Source: Aureispira anguillae
GTDB lineage: Bacteria > Bacteroidota > Bacteroidia > Chitinophagales > Saprospiraceae
NCBI RefSeq assembly: GCF_026000115.1
Contig: NZ_AP026867.1
Location: 6,487,001-6,551,000 of the forward strand
Length of the DNA stretch: 64,000 nt
Reading direction: 5' to 3'
Every line of letters starts with the position of its first letter. The first letter of the stretch is position 1. Below, one piece after another: positions 44,572 through 54,583 of this stretch. The translations under genes and the position numbers were made by a program. Under the pieces are notes generated by a model. The model was not told the DNA's origin. It searched no databases and was given only the letters and a program-made list of their open reading frames with translations.

Positions 44572-46209
44572 ATGAAAATAGCAATTGCACAACTCAATTA
44601 CCACATTGGGAATTTTGAAGGAAATTTACAAAAAATGCTAGCGGCTACAGCTTCTGCCAAGGAACAAGGCGCAGATATTGTTGTTTTTGGGGAATTGGCG
44701 GTAACGGGATACCCTCCACGTGATTTTTTGGAATTTGATGATTTTATACGACGCAGTGAAGAGGTGGTAGCAACCTTAGCCCAAGCAGCAGTTGGTATTG
44801 CTGTTGTGGTTGGAGCGCCTTGCCGAAATCCAGTGATAGAAGGAAAAGATTTGTACAATTCTGCTTACTTTTTGGCAGATGGAGCGATTCAACAGGTTGA
44901 ACACAAAGCGCTCTTGCCTACCTATGATATTTTTGATGAATATCGTTATTTTGAGCCAGCTAATGTATTTAATGTAGTGCAGTACAAGGGAAAAAAAATC
45001 GCCTTGACTGTTTGTGAAGACATTTGGAACGTAGGAAATGAAAATCCCTTGTATACGATTTGCCCTTTAGATGAATTGGCACCACAAGAACCTGATTTTA
45101 TACTCAATTTATCAGCTTCTCCATTTAGTTTTACCCATGCCAATAGTAGAATTCATGTGCTCAAAGAAAACATCAAACGGTATAATAAGCCCATGTTTTA
45201 TGTCAATCATGTAGGGGCTCAAACAGAAATTATTTTTGATGGTGGATCGCTTGTCATGTCTCCAGATGGTAAGGTTTATGATGAACTGCCTTATTTTGAA
45301 GAATGCATGCGAGTTTATGATTTAGAAGCCGTACAGCAAGGAGGGGTTCATAGAGAGCAGCCCAAGGAAAAAATGACCTTGATTCATGATGCTTTAGTGA
45401 CAGGAATACGAGATTATTTTGGAAAATTAGGACTCAAAAAAGCCGTTTTGGGGCTTTCAGGGGGAATTGACTCAGCAGTGGTGGCTGTTTTGGCACAACG
45501 GGCATTGGGAGCCGAAAATGTTCGAGTATTGTTAATGCCTTCTCAGTTTTCTTCTGACCACTCTATTAATGATGCTAGAGCATTGGCACAGAATCTAAAT
45601 ATCCAATATGATATTGTACAAATTGAACCCATTTATAAATCGTATGAAGCAGCATTAAAACCTCATTTTGCTGGGACGAGTTTTGATGTAACAGAGGAAA
45701 ATATCCAAGCTCGTATTCGAGGAATGTTATTGATGTCTATCTCTAATAAATTTGGAAACATCTTGCTAAATACTTCTAATAAGAGCGAAGCGGCCGTGGG
45801 CTATGGAACGCTTTATGGGGATATGGCAGGGGGACTTTCTGTAATTGCTGATTTGTATAAAACAGAAGTGTTTGAACTCTCTGAATATATGAATAAGGAT
45901 GGAGAAGTAATTCCTATTAACATCATTACAAAACCACCTTCTGCTGAATTGCGCCCAGATCAATTTGATTCGGATAGTTTACCTGATTATGATATTTTGG
46001 ATGGAGTGCTGTATCAGTATATTGAAAAGCGTCAGGGACCAAAAGAGTTGATTGCTATGGGATTTGATGAGAAATTGGTGCATAGAATCTTAAAAATGGT
46101 CAATAGAAATGAATTTAAGCGTGCACAAGTTGCCCCTATTTTGCGGGTTTCATCAAAAGCATTTGGTATGGGGCGCAGAATTCCTATTGTAGGAAAATAT
46201 TTGAATTAA
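44572..46209 (+). CDS. nadE: Glutamine-dependent NAD+ synthetase
   Basis: 545 residues from the ATG at 44572 (MKIAIAQLNYHIGNFEGN). The frame is open slightly further upstream. It makes NAD+ from deamido-NAD+, ATP and glutamine in the cytoplasm. The N-terminal nitrilase-type glutaminase domain shows the Glu-Lys-Cys triad: E41 (FGELAVTGYPPRD), K112 (EHKALLPTYD) and C148 (LTVCEDIWN). The C-terminal synthetase domain has the PP-loop LSGGIDSAVVAV near residue 297 and NTSNKSEAAVGYGTLYGD. Two-domain length and order match bacterial glutamine-dependent NadE. A hairpin terminator follows. Confidence 0.96.
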   Translation: MKIAIAQLNYHIGNFEGNLQKMLAATASAKEQGADIVVFGELAVTGYPPRDFLEFDDFIRRSEEVVATLAQAAVGIAVVVGAPCRNPVIEGKDLYNSAYFLADGAIQQVEHKALLPTYDIFDEYRYFEPANVFNVVQYKGKKIALTVCEDIWNVGNENPLYTICPLDELAPQEPDFILNLSASPFSFTHANSRIHVLKENIKRYNKPMFYVNHVGAQTEIIFDGGSLVMSPDGKVYDELPYFEECMRVYDLEAVQQGGVHREQPKEKMTLIHDALVTGIRDYFGKLGLKKAVLGLSGGIDSAVVAVLAQRALGAENVRVLLMPSQFSSDHSINDARALAQNLNIQYDIVQIEPIYKSYEAALKPHFAGTSFDVTEENIQARIRGMLLMSISNKFGNILLNTSNKSEAAVGYGTLYGDMAGGLSVIADLYKTEVFELSEYMNKDGEVIPINIITKPPSAELRPDQFDSDSLPDYDILDGVLYQYIEKRQGPKELIAMGFDEKLVHRILKMVNRNEFKRAQVAPILRVSSKAFGMGRRIPIVGKYLN

Positions 46210-46215
46210 TAGATG

Positions 46216-46262
46216 AATTGGAGATTTGAACGAGCAACTTATTTTTGAATCTCCAATTTTTA
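46216..46262 (+). terminator. Intrinsic terminator after nadE
   Basis: AATTGGAGATT pairs with AATCTCCAATT across a loop of about 20 bases, followed by TTTA. It lies a few bases past the nadE stop. Confidence 0.6.
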
Positions 46263-46270
46263 AATTATAT

Positions 46271-46278
46271 CCTCTATC
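46271..46278 (+). promoter_or_regulatory. Candidate -7 promoter box before the TPR lipoprotein
   Basis: TATCTTTG matches TAnnTTTG and lies about 35 bases before the ATG at 46313. No clear -33 element. Confidence 0.4.
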
Positions 46279-46312
46279 TTTGTGGCATTATTAATCTGGA
46301 AAATCCTGTAAG

Positions 46313-47341
46313 ATGAAAAATATCTTCCAATTAACTGCCCTATCTATTTTCTTTCTTTTTAGCTGCCAAGATCCAATAGAGCAAAAAAGCGCTGAAGCAG
46401 TAGCTGCCTATGAAGCAAAGGATTATCAACAAGCTATTCAGCTGAATCAAGAGGTTTTAGAAATGGATTCTAATAGCCTTGCTACTCATTATAACTTAGT
46501 CGTAATCTACAAAGAACAAGACAAAAAAGAAGCGGCTATAGCCCAACTCCATCAAATATTAACGATTGAACCAACTGCGCTAATTGCTCATACCGAAATT
46601 GGCATCTTATACGAATCAATTGATCAGGTTGAGAAGGCAATCACACATCTTAATGAGGCGATAAAAATGGAAGCGGATAATCCTGCTACTCATGCTGCTC
46701 TAGGGGCAAGCTACGCTAAACAGGGGAAGATGGAATTGGCTGTAAAACATTCTAATAAGGCATTAGAACTAGATGCTGTAAACTTGAAAGCTTTAGATAA
46801 TTTAGCTACTGTAGCCGAAAGCCAAGGTTTATTAGAGCATGCCATTGATTATCATGAGAAAATATTGGCAATCGATTCGAACTATACAGAAAGTTACCCT
46901 TTGATTTCTAGCTTGTATAGCTCTGTAGGAAATATATCTCAGGCACTTTATTATGGCAAAAAAACATTGACCGTTTTTCCTAACAACATTGATATGTTGA
47001 ATAATATGGGGTTTATTTATTTAGAAATTAAAGATTACCCCAATGCTTTAGAGTATTTTAATAAGGTCATCACACAAGACCCTAATTATGCTTATGCTTA
47101 TAATAATAAAGGGTATATTTTAATGCAAGAAAAATCTTATGATTTGGCTTTGCTTTCTATAGAGAAGTCTTTGGAATTGGATGCTGACAATGCATATGCT
47201 TATCGAAACATGGCAATTTGTTATGCCAATTTAGGAAATACAACGGCTTGCTGCGAGGCGTTGAGTGCAGCAGAAAGTGCAAAATTCCGCTTTCGATTAA
47301 AAGATGAACTTAAAGCGTTAAAAGAAAAGTATTGTCAATAA
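46313..47341 (+). CDS. TPR-repeat lipoprotein
   Basis: 342 residues with a lipoprotein signal (MKNIFQLTALSIFFLFSC, lipobox FLFSC, C18). About eight tetratricopeptide repeats fill the rest, with typical patterns such as ATHYNLVVIYKEQ, AAIAQLHQILTIEPTA, AYAYNNKGYILMQE and ALLSIEKSLELDADN. It should be anchored in a membrane and act as a protein-protein scaffold; partners unknown. It lies 104 bases after nadE and appears to have its own promoter, so a functional link to nadE is not implied. Confidence 0.88.
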   Translation: MKNIFQLTALSIFFLFSCQDPIEQKSAEAVAAYEAKDYQQAIQLNQEVLEMDSNSLATHYNLVVIYKEQDKKEAAIAQLHQILTIEPTALIAHTEIGILYESIDQVEKAITHLNEAIKMEADNPATHAALGASYAKQGKMELAVKHSNKALELDAVNLKALDNLATVAESQGLLEHAIDYHEKILAIDSNYTESYPLISSLYSSVGNISQALYYGKKTLTVFPNNIDMLNNMGFIYLEIKDYPNALEYFNKVITQDPNYAYAYNNKGYILMQEKSYDLALLSIEKSLELDADNAYAYRNMAICYANLGNTTACCEALSAAESAKFRFRLKDELKALKEKYCQ

Positions 47342-47448
47342 ATTAAATCTATAAAATAATTAGTATTGTTTTGAAAAAGAATGATTTAGAGTTTTATTTT
47401 AATCTATAGATAGATTGAACTGTTCTTTTTATATAATAAAGGTTGGAG

Positions 47449-47456
47449 TAAGTTTG
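47449..47456 (+). promoter_or_regulatory. Candidate promoter before the 47501 gene
   Basis: TAAGTTTG fits the Bacteroidota -7 consensus. A TTTTT at 47426-47430, 18 bases upstream, may serve as the -33 element. Confidence 0.45.
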
Positions 47457-47500
47457 TATAACTAAAAAATGTAATTTATTACAAATAAAACCTCTAGATT

Positions 47501-48946
47501 ATGTTACACAAGTTTTCAACCTTTATTATTACTTTATTATTATTATTTACTGCATCAAAAGCTGATGCCTCCCACCTATCAGCAGCAGAGTTTACCTTCC
47601 AACATGTTTCAGGAAATGATTATGTCGTTAGCCTGTATGTGTATCGAGATTGCAATGGGATTGGTGTGCCTAACAACATCTCCGTTATGATGGAAAGTAT
47701 CAATTGCAATGTAAACAACACTATTATTTTAAATCAAACCTCAGGACCTACTTTAGTGACAACGATTCCTGGTGCTCAAACTTCCTGTATGGGAGGGATG
47801 GTTCAAGGGTATGAGGAATATGTTTACAGTGATACGATTACATTTCCTAACCAGTGTACCGACTGGGTCTTTAGCTGGTCTTCTTGTTGCCGAAATGCTG
47901 CAATTACAAACCTAACAAACCCTGGGGCAGCATCTATGTACATCGAATCTACTTTTAATAATACAGTAGTTAACAATTCACCTGTTTATTTTATAGACCC
48001 TATCTTTTACGGAAGTATGGGAGCTAACTTTTCGGTAGCATTGGGTGGTTTTGATCCAGATGGAGATCAGCTAGTGTTCAGTTTAGCAGCTCCTTTGAGC
48101 AATGCAACAACAACAGTTCCCTTTATGGCAGGATTAACTACCGCACAACCTTTGGATATTCTGCCAGGAACAGCCGTTTCATTTTCAGGTACTACAGGTC
48201 AATTTGACTGTGTGCTTAATACAGGATCACAAATTGTAGTTTTTGATGTAATTGTAGAAGAATGGAGAGCTGGTCAAAAGATAGGCGAACACAGACGTTC
48301 TTTACAAATACTTCCTATCAATGTGGGAAGTGGTAATATGTTACCTCCTCCTGCTATTAGCAATGCCTCTGGTGGAACAATTATAAACGCTAATACTTTA
48401 GAGTATGCATCTTCTACGCAACCGTTTAGTTTTAGCATGTCGTTTGCAGATCAAGATGCAGGAGATGCAATTACGTATAACTCGGCTTACTCTTCTTTAG
48501 AAACGGCTTTTCCCAATGCGCAAATTACAAGCTCCAACCCTAATGGAAACACCAATGAGTTAGAGCTTAATATTACTTTACCGACCCCCTCAGCTACTAT
48601 TTTTTCTATCGTAATCGAAGAAAACAATCTCTTACAGCAAAGTTTTTCTTATGAATTAAGAGGGGCTACTACTACTGGTGTTAATACGATTGAGGAACAG
48701 GCAGCGGTTCGTGTTTATCCTAATCCAATGGGACAAACTACTATTTTTGAGGTTTTATCCAAAGACTATAAAAAATTACACTTAAGTATTTTTGATATGG
48801 CAGGGCAGTTAGTGCATTCTCAAACTCAAGAGGGAGGCAAACAGCAATTGCAGTTTGATAGAAAAAATCTTCCAGCTGGGGTTTATACATTTAAGCTAGA
48901 AGGAGATACTCAAATCGTAAATGCAGGATTATTACAATTAAAATAA
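47501..48946 (+). CDS. T9SS type A secreted protein of the SHLSAAEFTF family
   Basis: 481 residues with a signal peptide ending near SKADA. The mature N-terminus (SHLSAAEFTFQHVSGNDYVVSLYVYRDC) matches a widespread Bacteroidota secreted family whose members begin SHxxGGEITY...YRDC. Conserved cysteines in CTDWVFSWSSCCRNAAI and the DPDGDQLVFSL motif support this. The C-terminus (VYPNPMGQTTIFEV, IFDMAGQLV, LPAGVYTFKL) is a type A sorting domain. Function of the family unknown. A strong terminator follows. Confidence 0.85.
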   Translation: MLHKFSTFIITLLLLFTASKADASHLSAAEFTFQHVSGNDYVVSLYVYRDCNGIGVPNNISVMMESINCNVNNTIILNQTSGPTLVTTIPGAQTSCMGGMVQGYEEYVYSDTITFPNQCTDWVFSWSSCCRNAAITNLTNPGAASMYIESTFNNTVVNNSPVYFIDPIFYGSMGANFSVALGGFDPDGDQLVFSLAAPLSNATTTVPFMAGLTTAQPLDILPGTAVSFSGTTGQFDCVLNTGSQIVVFDVIVEEWRAGQKIGEHRRSLQILPINVGSGNMLPPPAISNASGGTIINANTLEYASSTQPFSFSMSFADQDAGDAITYNSAYSSLETAFPNAQITSSNPNGNTNELELNITLPTPSATIFSIVIEENNLLQQSFSYELRGATTTGVNTIEEQAAVRVYPNPMGQTTIFEVLSKDYKKLHLSIFDMAGQLVHSQTQEGGKQQLQFDRKNLPAGVYTFKLEGDTQIVNAGLLQLK

Positions 48947-49038
48947 AACCCAATAAGATAAATAAGTGGTTAGGAATTTTTAGGCAAGACAGAACACTTA
49001 TTTTAACCCATATAATACCATAAGTTCTTTAGTGATGT

Positions 49039-49075
49039 GCCACCTTGAAGCAATTCAAGGTGGCTTTTATGTTTT
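49039..49075 (+). terminator. Strong intrinsic terminator
   Basis: GCCACCTTGAA (49039-49049) pairs perfectly with TTCAAGGTGGC (49054-49064) over a four-base loop, then TTTTATGTTTT. Confidence 0.9.
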
Positions 49076-49138
49076 AGCTCAACCATGGATGATTGATTTA
49101 AAATAGTATTGAATGAACCTTTTAATGTTTTTTAAGGA

Positions 49139-49146
49139 TAAATTTG
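49139..49146 (+). promoter_or_regulatory. Candidate -7 promoter box before the hydrolase gene
   Basis: TAAATTTG matches TAnnTTTG and lies just downstream of the terminator, 67 bases before the ATG at 49213. Confidence 0.4.
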
Positions 49147-49212
49147 TATGTTAATAGATAACGTCTATTTCCGTAGCAATAAAAATATCAATTAATAAGA
49201 GAATACAATACA

Positions 49213-51105
49213 ATGAGAGTACTAGTTTTATTTTGTTTGTTGTTCATAAGCACCCCCTTTTTTAGTCAAACAGCATTAGAACGGGGCTATGCCCAAAAAC
49301 ACTATGATAAGGCAGTTTATAAGATTCCCATGCGAGATGGGGTACACTTATATACGGTTGTTTACAGCCCTAAAGACCAAAGTAAAAGCTATCCGTTTTT
49401 GATGCAAAGAACCTGTTACAGTGTTCGACCTTATGAAAAGGATGTTTTTCGTTCTTCATTGGGACCTTCTCCTTATTTGATGGAAAAAGGATATATTTTT
49501 GTCTACCAAGATGTTAGAGGGCGTTATATGTCAGAAGGAACCTTTGATAATATGCGACCACATATTGAGGGCAATGATCTCAAGAATACAACAGATATTG
49601 ATGAAAGCTCAGATACTTACGATACGATAGATTGGCTACTCAAAAACATAAAAAATAACAATGGTAGAGTAGGGCAGTGGGGAATCTCTTACCCTGGATT
49701 CTATACAGCAGCGGCATTGCCCGAAGCACATCCTGCGCTCAAAGCTTCATCTCCTCAAGCCCCTATTAGCGATTTCTTTTTTGATGATTTTCATCATATG
49801 GGAGCTTGCTTGCAGAGTTATTTAAAGGCTTTTCCTGTTTTTGGTATTCAAAAGAAAGAACCGACAACTAAGAGCTGGTACAATAGTGGTTGGGATCAGT
49901 TGAATGCTTTGGAATTAGATGAAAATAATGCTTATGAATACCACAAGGCATTGGGACCTATTAAAAATGTGAGTGAAGTTTATACAGGAAACTTTTTCTG
50001 GGAACAGATGGTCGATCACCCTAATTATGATGATTTTTGGCAAAAAAGGAGTATTCTCCCACATCTAAAGGAGGTAAACCATGCGGTAATGACTGTAGGA
50101 GGATGGTTTGATGCAGAAGATTTATACGGTCCTCTAAATATTTATAAAAATATAGAGCGAAACAATACAAACAATAAAAATACTTTGGTTATGGGGCCTT
50201 GGTCGCATGGCGACTGGTCTAAAGAACGTGGGATTCAGGCAGTCAATCATATTTATTTTGGTGAGAAAATTTCTACATTTTACCAAAAAACAATTGAGTT
50301 GCCGTTCTTCGAGTTTTATTTAAAAGATGAAGGGGAGATAAAACTTCCAGAAGCTTATCTTTTTGATACAGGAATAAAAGAGTGGAAAGAATTTCAAACA
50401 TGGCCTCCTAAGGTAGAAAAACCTGTCACGCTTCGTTTTGCAGAAAACAACCAATTGCTAATCGATCAAGCCGTAGAGGAAACCGCCTCTTTTAGCTATA
50501 TTAGTGATCCTAATGATCCTGTTCCGCATCGCTCAGAAATTGTTCCAGTTGGATTTACCCCTCGCAAATTTATGACGGATGATCAGCGACATGCTGCAAG
50601 ACGCAAAGATGTCTTAACATTTGAAACAGAAATATTAGAGGACGATTTTACCTTGGCTGGAGAAATTATGGCACAATTAAGCGTAGCGTTGTCTACTACA
50701 GATGCGGACTTTGTGGTAAAACTCATAGATGTATATCCTGAAAATGCCCCTGCTACTAAGGCAACTCCTGCCAATGTTGAGATGGGAGGTTATCAGCAGT
50801 TGGTTCGTAGCGAGGTGTTTAGAGGGCGATTTAGAAAAAGTTTTTCAACCCCTCAACCTTTTGTGCCTCACCAAGTAGAACAGGTCGATTTTCCATTGCA
50901 AGACATTTTGCATACGTTCAAAAAAGGACATCGAATTATGATTCAAATTCATAGTACTTGGTTTCCTTATATTGATCGAAATCCACAAAAATATGTGGAT
51001 AATATTTATAAAGCTCAAGAAGCGGATTTTGTTAAGAGTCAGATTACAATTTATGGAAGCAGTAAAATTGTAATTGGAGGCAATAACCAGTTTGCTCCTA
51101 AATAA
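49213..51105 (+). CDS. Secreted CocE/NonD-family (X-Pro dipeptidyl-peptidase S15-like) hydrolase
   Basis: 630 residues with signal peptide MRVLVLFCLLFISTPFFSQ. An alpha/beta-hydrolase domain carries the nucleophile elbow GQWGISYPG (S159), a likely catalytic Asp in GGWFDAED, and the His in MGPWSHGDW. The C-terminal third (LAGEIMAQLSVALSTTDADFVVKLIDVYPE, FKKGHRIMIQIHSTWFP) is the jelly-roll domain typical of CocE/glutaryl-7-ACA acylase and S15 peptidases. It should cleave esters, amides or X-Pro peptides outside the cytoplasm; the exact substrate cannot be told. It lies in a run of plus-strand secreted-protein genes and appears to have its own promoter. Confidence 0.92.
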   Translation: MRVLVLFCLLFISTPFFSQTALERGYAQKHYDKAVYKIPMRDGVHLYTVVYSPKDQSKSYPFLMQRTCYSVRPYEKDVFRSSLGPSPYLMEKGYIFVYQDVRGRYMSEGTFDNMRPHIEGNDLKNTTDIDESSDTYDTIDWLLKNIKNNNGRVGQWGISYPGFYTAAALPEAHPALKASSPQAPISDFFFDDFHHMGACLQSYLKAFPVFGIQKKEPTTKSWYNSGWDQLNALELDENNAYEYHKALGPIKNVSEVYTGNFFWEQMVDHPNYDDFWQKRSILPHLKEVNHAVMTVGGWFDAEDLYGPLNIYKNIERNNTNNKNTLVMGPWSHGDWSKERGIQAVNHIYFGEKISTFYQKTIELPFFEFYLKDEGEIKLPEAYLFDTGIKEWKEFQTWPPKVEKPVTLRFAENNQLLIDQAVEETASFSYISDPNDPVPHRSEIVPVGFTPRKFMTDDQRHAARRKDVLTFETEILEDDFTLAGEIMAQLSVALSTTDADFVVKLIDVYPENAPATKATPANVEMGGYQQLVRSEVFRGRFRKSFSTPQPFVPHQVEQVDFPLQDILHTFKKGHRIMIQIHSTWFPYIDRNPQKYVDNIYKAQEADFVKSQITIYGSSKIVIGGNNQFAPK

Positions 51106-51230
51106 AAAACAGTTGTTGGAGTACTTAATAATGGTCAGAATAGTACAAACTATGTATTAAAATATTGTAGAAGTACTTGAAATAAAATATCTTAAAGTTT
51201 GTTAAAAACCATATATTAAAGTACAATTTT

Positions 51231-54200
51231 ATGAATTACAAACTATTATTAGGAGTTGTCTACTTGTGTAGTATTGCAATTCTTACTGAGGCTCAGGATT
51301 ATAAGCAGCTGATGAACGATATGAATGTCAATTTTTATGATGTTTGTAAGGAAGCTGAAAAATATTTTGAAACGCATGATAAAGGCAAGGGATCAGGTTG
51401 GAAAGCTTACCAACGTTGGAGGGCATGGAACGAAGATCGTTATTACCCTTCGGGAGATAGAAAAACAATAGATCCCTTTTTTTTAAAGAAGGCTTATCAT
51501 GATTTTTTAAGTAATAATCCTCAACCAGAGAGCTTGTATCCAACAGGTTGGAAAGATTTAGGACCTTATGATGCCAATACCATTACAACACATTATTCGC
51601 CAGGAATAGGGCGTGTGGAATGTTTTTATGTCAATCCCGCTAATCCTCAACAAATGTACCTTGGCTCTAGGAGCGGTGGCTTTTGGAGAACAGGAGATGG
51701 GGGAGGAACTTGGCAGAATACCTCTGATTTTTTGATTGCTTCAGGGGTGAATACAATGGATGCTTCTCCTACGGATGCAGATTCGGTATTGATTAATATT
51801 CGAAATGCTACCAATGGCGCATCTCATGGTATTTTTCTGTCTGGAGATGCTGGAAATACTTGGACTTTAACAAATTTTAATCCTTCTAATTTAGGTTGGG
51901 GAGGTTTGGGAGATAATGACCAAATTTATAAGATTGCCTATCACCCAACAATAGCAGGTCTAGTTTTTATTGGAACATCTAAAGGGCTTTATCGTTCAAC
52001 GGACAATTTGCAAACTTGGACTCAGTTGATCTCCAATACGGATATTACAGACATTGAATTTCATCCTGCTAGTGCCAACATTATTTATCTTTATGACAAT
52101 TATTATTGGGGAAGCAACCAGTCTTTAATCTTACGATCAACAGATTTTGGGCTGACTTTCTCTCCTTCAGCTACAATTGCTGGTAATAATGATGCGGAAG
52201 GGTTTATTGCCGTAACGCCAGCTTGCCCTAACTGTGTTTATTTTGCCTCCGACAATGGCGTTTGGCGTTCAGATGATGCAGGGCAAAACTTTACGTTTTT
52301 GGTAAACCCTCCTTCTAGTTGCGATGGATTTGCAGTATCGGATACAGATAGCTTGCACATGCATTATGGCTATTTGGATACTTATTTTAGCAATGATGGA
52401 GGATATACTTTTTCGCAAGTAACAGATTGGGCTAATGGAAATCCTGATACCACTTATATTCATGCAGATTTAAGAACTGCTGAATGTATTAATGGGGTAT
52501 TTTATGCTGGAACGGATGGCTATCTTTGTAAAAGCCCAAACAATGGTTTGTCTTGGTATAGAATGAACGACGGAACAGGAATTAGAGAGTTCTATGCCGT
52601 GGGCGTTAGTCAATCTAACTGGCAAGTTCATATGGCAGGTTCGCAGGATAATGGAACGAGTATTTTATCCGATTCAGGGTGGATCGAATGGAATGGTGGA
52701 GATGGCATGGAAGCGATTGTTCAACCGCTTAATGATCAGTGGATGATTGGAAGCTGGCAATTTGGAACTCGTCAACGCACACAAGATGGAGGGCAGTCTC
52801 GAAATGGTATTAATTCACCTGACGGTGGAAATGGAGATTGGCAGGCACCTCTTATGTTTGACCCTAATCTGCAAATGAAAGTCTACCACTGCATGGATAG
52901 TTTATATGTTTCTGATGAATTTGGAGACGGGTGGTATACCGTAGGAACACCTAGTTTTACGGGGAACATTAAAGTTGCAGCGGTTGCAGAAAATAATTCG
53001 GATCGAATCATCTTAGTGCGGTATTCGGATATTGAGCTGTCGCAAGATGGCGGGCAAACTTACACGAGTATTGCCAATGGATTGCCTGGACATTCAATAA
53101 CAGATGTTGCATTTGATCCCAAGGATGATAATACGATATTAGTCACTTATAGTCGTTACCAAAATGACAATGAGAAAATCTATATATCCCATGATTTAGG
53201 GCAAACTTGGACGAATATTACGTACAATTTGGGCAATATGCCTTTAAGGACAGTAGTGGTGGATCATACCGATGCTTCCAATATTTATGTTGGAGCCGAA
53301 ATAGGCGTTTATTATAAACCTATGAATGGAACGACTTGGACGCTATACAATCCTAATCTGGCGAATACAACGGTTCGTGATTTAGAAATTCAGTATGGAG
53401 CCAATACGCTAAAAGCTGCTACTTGGGGAAGAGGTTTATGGGAATATACCTTGGTGGGACGCAATGATTTTCCTGCAATTTTAACTACAAATATTACCAA
53501 CCCTCCAACCTCAACATTGCCAAAGGACGGAATGGATCAAGATGTTACTGCCGTGATTTCTTATGCGAATAATTTGACAAGTGTGTATGTTAAATGGTCG
53601 ATTGACAACCCTACATTTGATAGCACTATTGTTATGCAGAATACAATGGATAGTACTTGGCAAACGATACAGCCTATTCCCAACTACCCAGGTGGAACAA
53701 AAATGTACTTTAAGGTTTATGCGGTTGGTAATAACGGCGATACAACAGAAACCTATAAGTTTATGTATACCGTGCGAGCATTAGAATATTGTACAGCTAG
53801 TGGTAATATGGCTTATTCTACCTCCATCACTGCTGTTGATTTTGGAGGAATTAATAAAACCTCTGCAAAATTACAACCTTATACCGATTATACAACAACA
53901 GACTCGGCTAATGTAGTGGTCACTAATAATTATAATTTGAATGTTAATTTGAATACAGATGGCAATTATGCTATTTATGCCAAAGCTTGGATTGATTGGA
54001 ATCGAGATTTTGATTTTGATGATCCTGGAGAAGAATATGACATGGGCTTTGCTCAAAACACGACCAATGGTCCCACTTCTTTGTCACCTGTAACGGTTAC
54101 CGTTCCTGCTAATGCTGTTGTTGGAGAAACAAGAATGCGAGTCGCTTGTTTTTATAATGCTCCTCCTACAGCTTGTATGAATGGAGTAGATGGAGAGGTG

Positions 54201-54491
54201 GAAGATTATGCCATTATTGTTAACCCCTTGGGCTTGTCTGTGCAAAACAAAATTTCTAGCCCTGTACAGATTTATCCCAATCCTACAACTGGAAAATTTG
54301 CGGTTGACTTGGGGAAACTATATCAATCTATCCGAGTTGAAATTACAGATGTTAGTGGTAAACTTATCTATACTACCCAAAAGGAAAATACCCGCTTTAT
54401 GAACTTGAAGTTGAAGGAAGCAGCAGGGGTTTATTTGTTGAAATTGCAAGTGGATAATGAAATAGGAACGTATAAAGTTATCAAGGAGTAA
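51231..54491 (+). CDS. Secreted sortilin/BNR-type beta-propeller protein with GEVED domain and T9SS type A signal
   Basis: 1086 residues with signal peptide MNYKLLLGVVYLCSIAILTEA. Residues about 100-750 carry repeated BNR/sortilin blades: SRSGGFWRTGDGGGTWQNT, GIFLSGDAGNTWT, LYRSTDNLQTW, IYISHDLGQTWTNI and AATWGRGLWEY. An Ig-like section follows. A GEVED domain comes next (YCTASGNMAYSTSI, AKAWIDWNRDFDFDDPGEEY, RMRVACFYN, DGEVEDYAI). The end (IYPNPTTGKFAVDLGK, ITDVSGKLIYTT, GVYLLKLQV) is a type A T9SS domain. The protein is extracellular. Sortilin-like propellers of this kind in Bacteroidota are often called glycosyl hydrolases, but I see no catalytic evidence. Confidence 0.88.
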   Translation: MNYKLLLGVVYLCSIAILTEAQDYKQLMNDMNVNFYDVCKEAEKYFETHDKGKGSGWKAYQRWRAWNEDRYYPSGDRKTIDPFFLKKAYHDFLSNNPQPESLYPTGWKDLGPYDANTITTHYSPGIGRVECFYVNPANPQQMYLGSRSGGFWRTGDGGGTWQNTSDFLIASGVNTMDASPTDADSVLINIRNATNGASHGIFLSGDAGNTWTLTNFNPSNLGWGGLGDNDQIYKIAYHPTIAGLVFIGTSKGLYRSTDNLQTWTQLISNTDITDIEFHPASANIIYLYDNYYWGSNQSLILRSTDFGLTFSPSATIAGNNDAEGFIAVTPACPNCVYFASDNGVWRSDDAGQNFTFLVNPPSSCDGFAVSDTDSLHMHYGYLDTYFSNDGGYTFSQVTDWANGNPDTTYIHADLRTAECINGVFYAGTDGYLCKSPNNGLSWYRMNDGTGIREFYAVGVSQSNWQVHMAGSQDNGTSILSDSGWIEWNGGDGMEAIVQPLNDQWMIGSWQFGTRQRTQDGGQSRNGINSPDGGNGDWQAPLMFDPNLQMKVYHCMDSLYVSDEFGDGWYTVGTPSFTGNIKVAAVAENNSDRIILVRYSDIELSQDGGQTYTSIANGLPGHSITDVAFDPKDDNTILVTYSRYQNDNEKIYISHDLGQTWTNITYNLGNMPLRTVVVDHTDASNIYVGAEIGVYYKPMNGTTWTLYNPNLANTTVRDLEIQYGANTLKAATWGRGLWEYTLVGRNDFPAILTTNITNPPTSTLPKDGMDQDVTAVISYANNLTSVYVKWSIDNPTFDSTIVMQNTMDSTWQTIQPIPNYPGGTKMYFKVYAVGNNGDTTETYKFMYTVRALEYCTASGNMAYSTSITAVDFGGINKTSAKLQPYTDYTTTDSANVVVTNNYNLNVNLNTDGNYAIYAKAWIDWNRDFDFDDPGEEYDMGFAQNTTNGPTSLSPVTVTVPANAVVGETRMRVACFYNAPPTACMNGVDGEVEDYAIIVNPLGLSVQNKISSPVQIYPNPTTGKFAVDLGKLYQSIRVEITDVSGKLIYTTQKENTRFMNLKLKEAAGVYLLKLQVDNEIGTYKVIKE

Positions 54492-54507
54492 TACTTGCTA
54501 ATTTGAA

Positions 54508-54546
54508 AATTCGTCAATTTGAAGGCTGACTTCAAATTGACGAATT
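54508..54546. terminator. Perfect 17-bp hairpin between convergent genes
   Basis: The 17 bases at 54508-54524 are the exact reverse complement of 54530-54546, with a five-base loop. It lies between the stop codons of the plus-strand 54491 gene and the minus-strand 54584 gene and is probably a bidirectional terminator. No long T tract. Confidence 0.75.
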
Positions 54547-54583
54547 AAATTTATGTTAGGTTAACCGTTATGCTGTGGATTAG

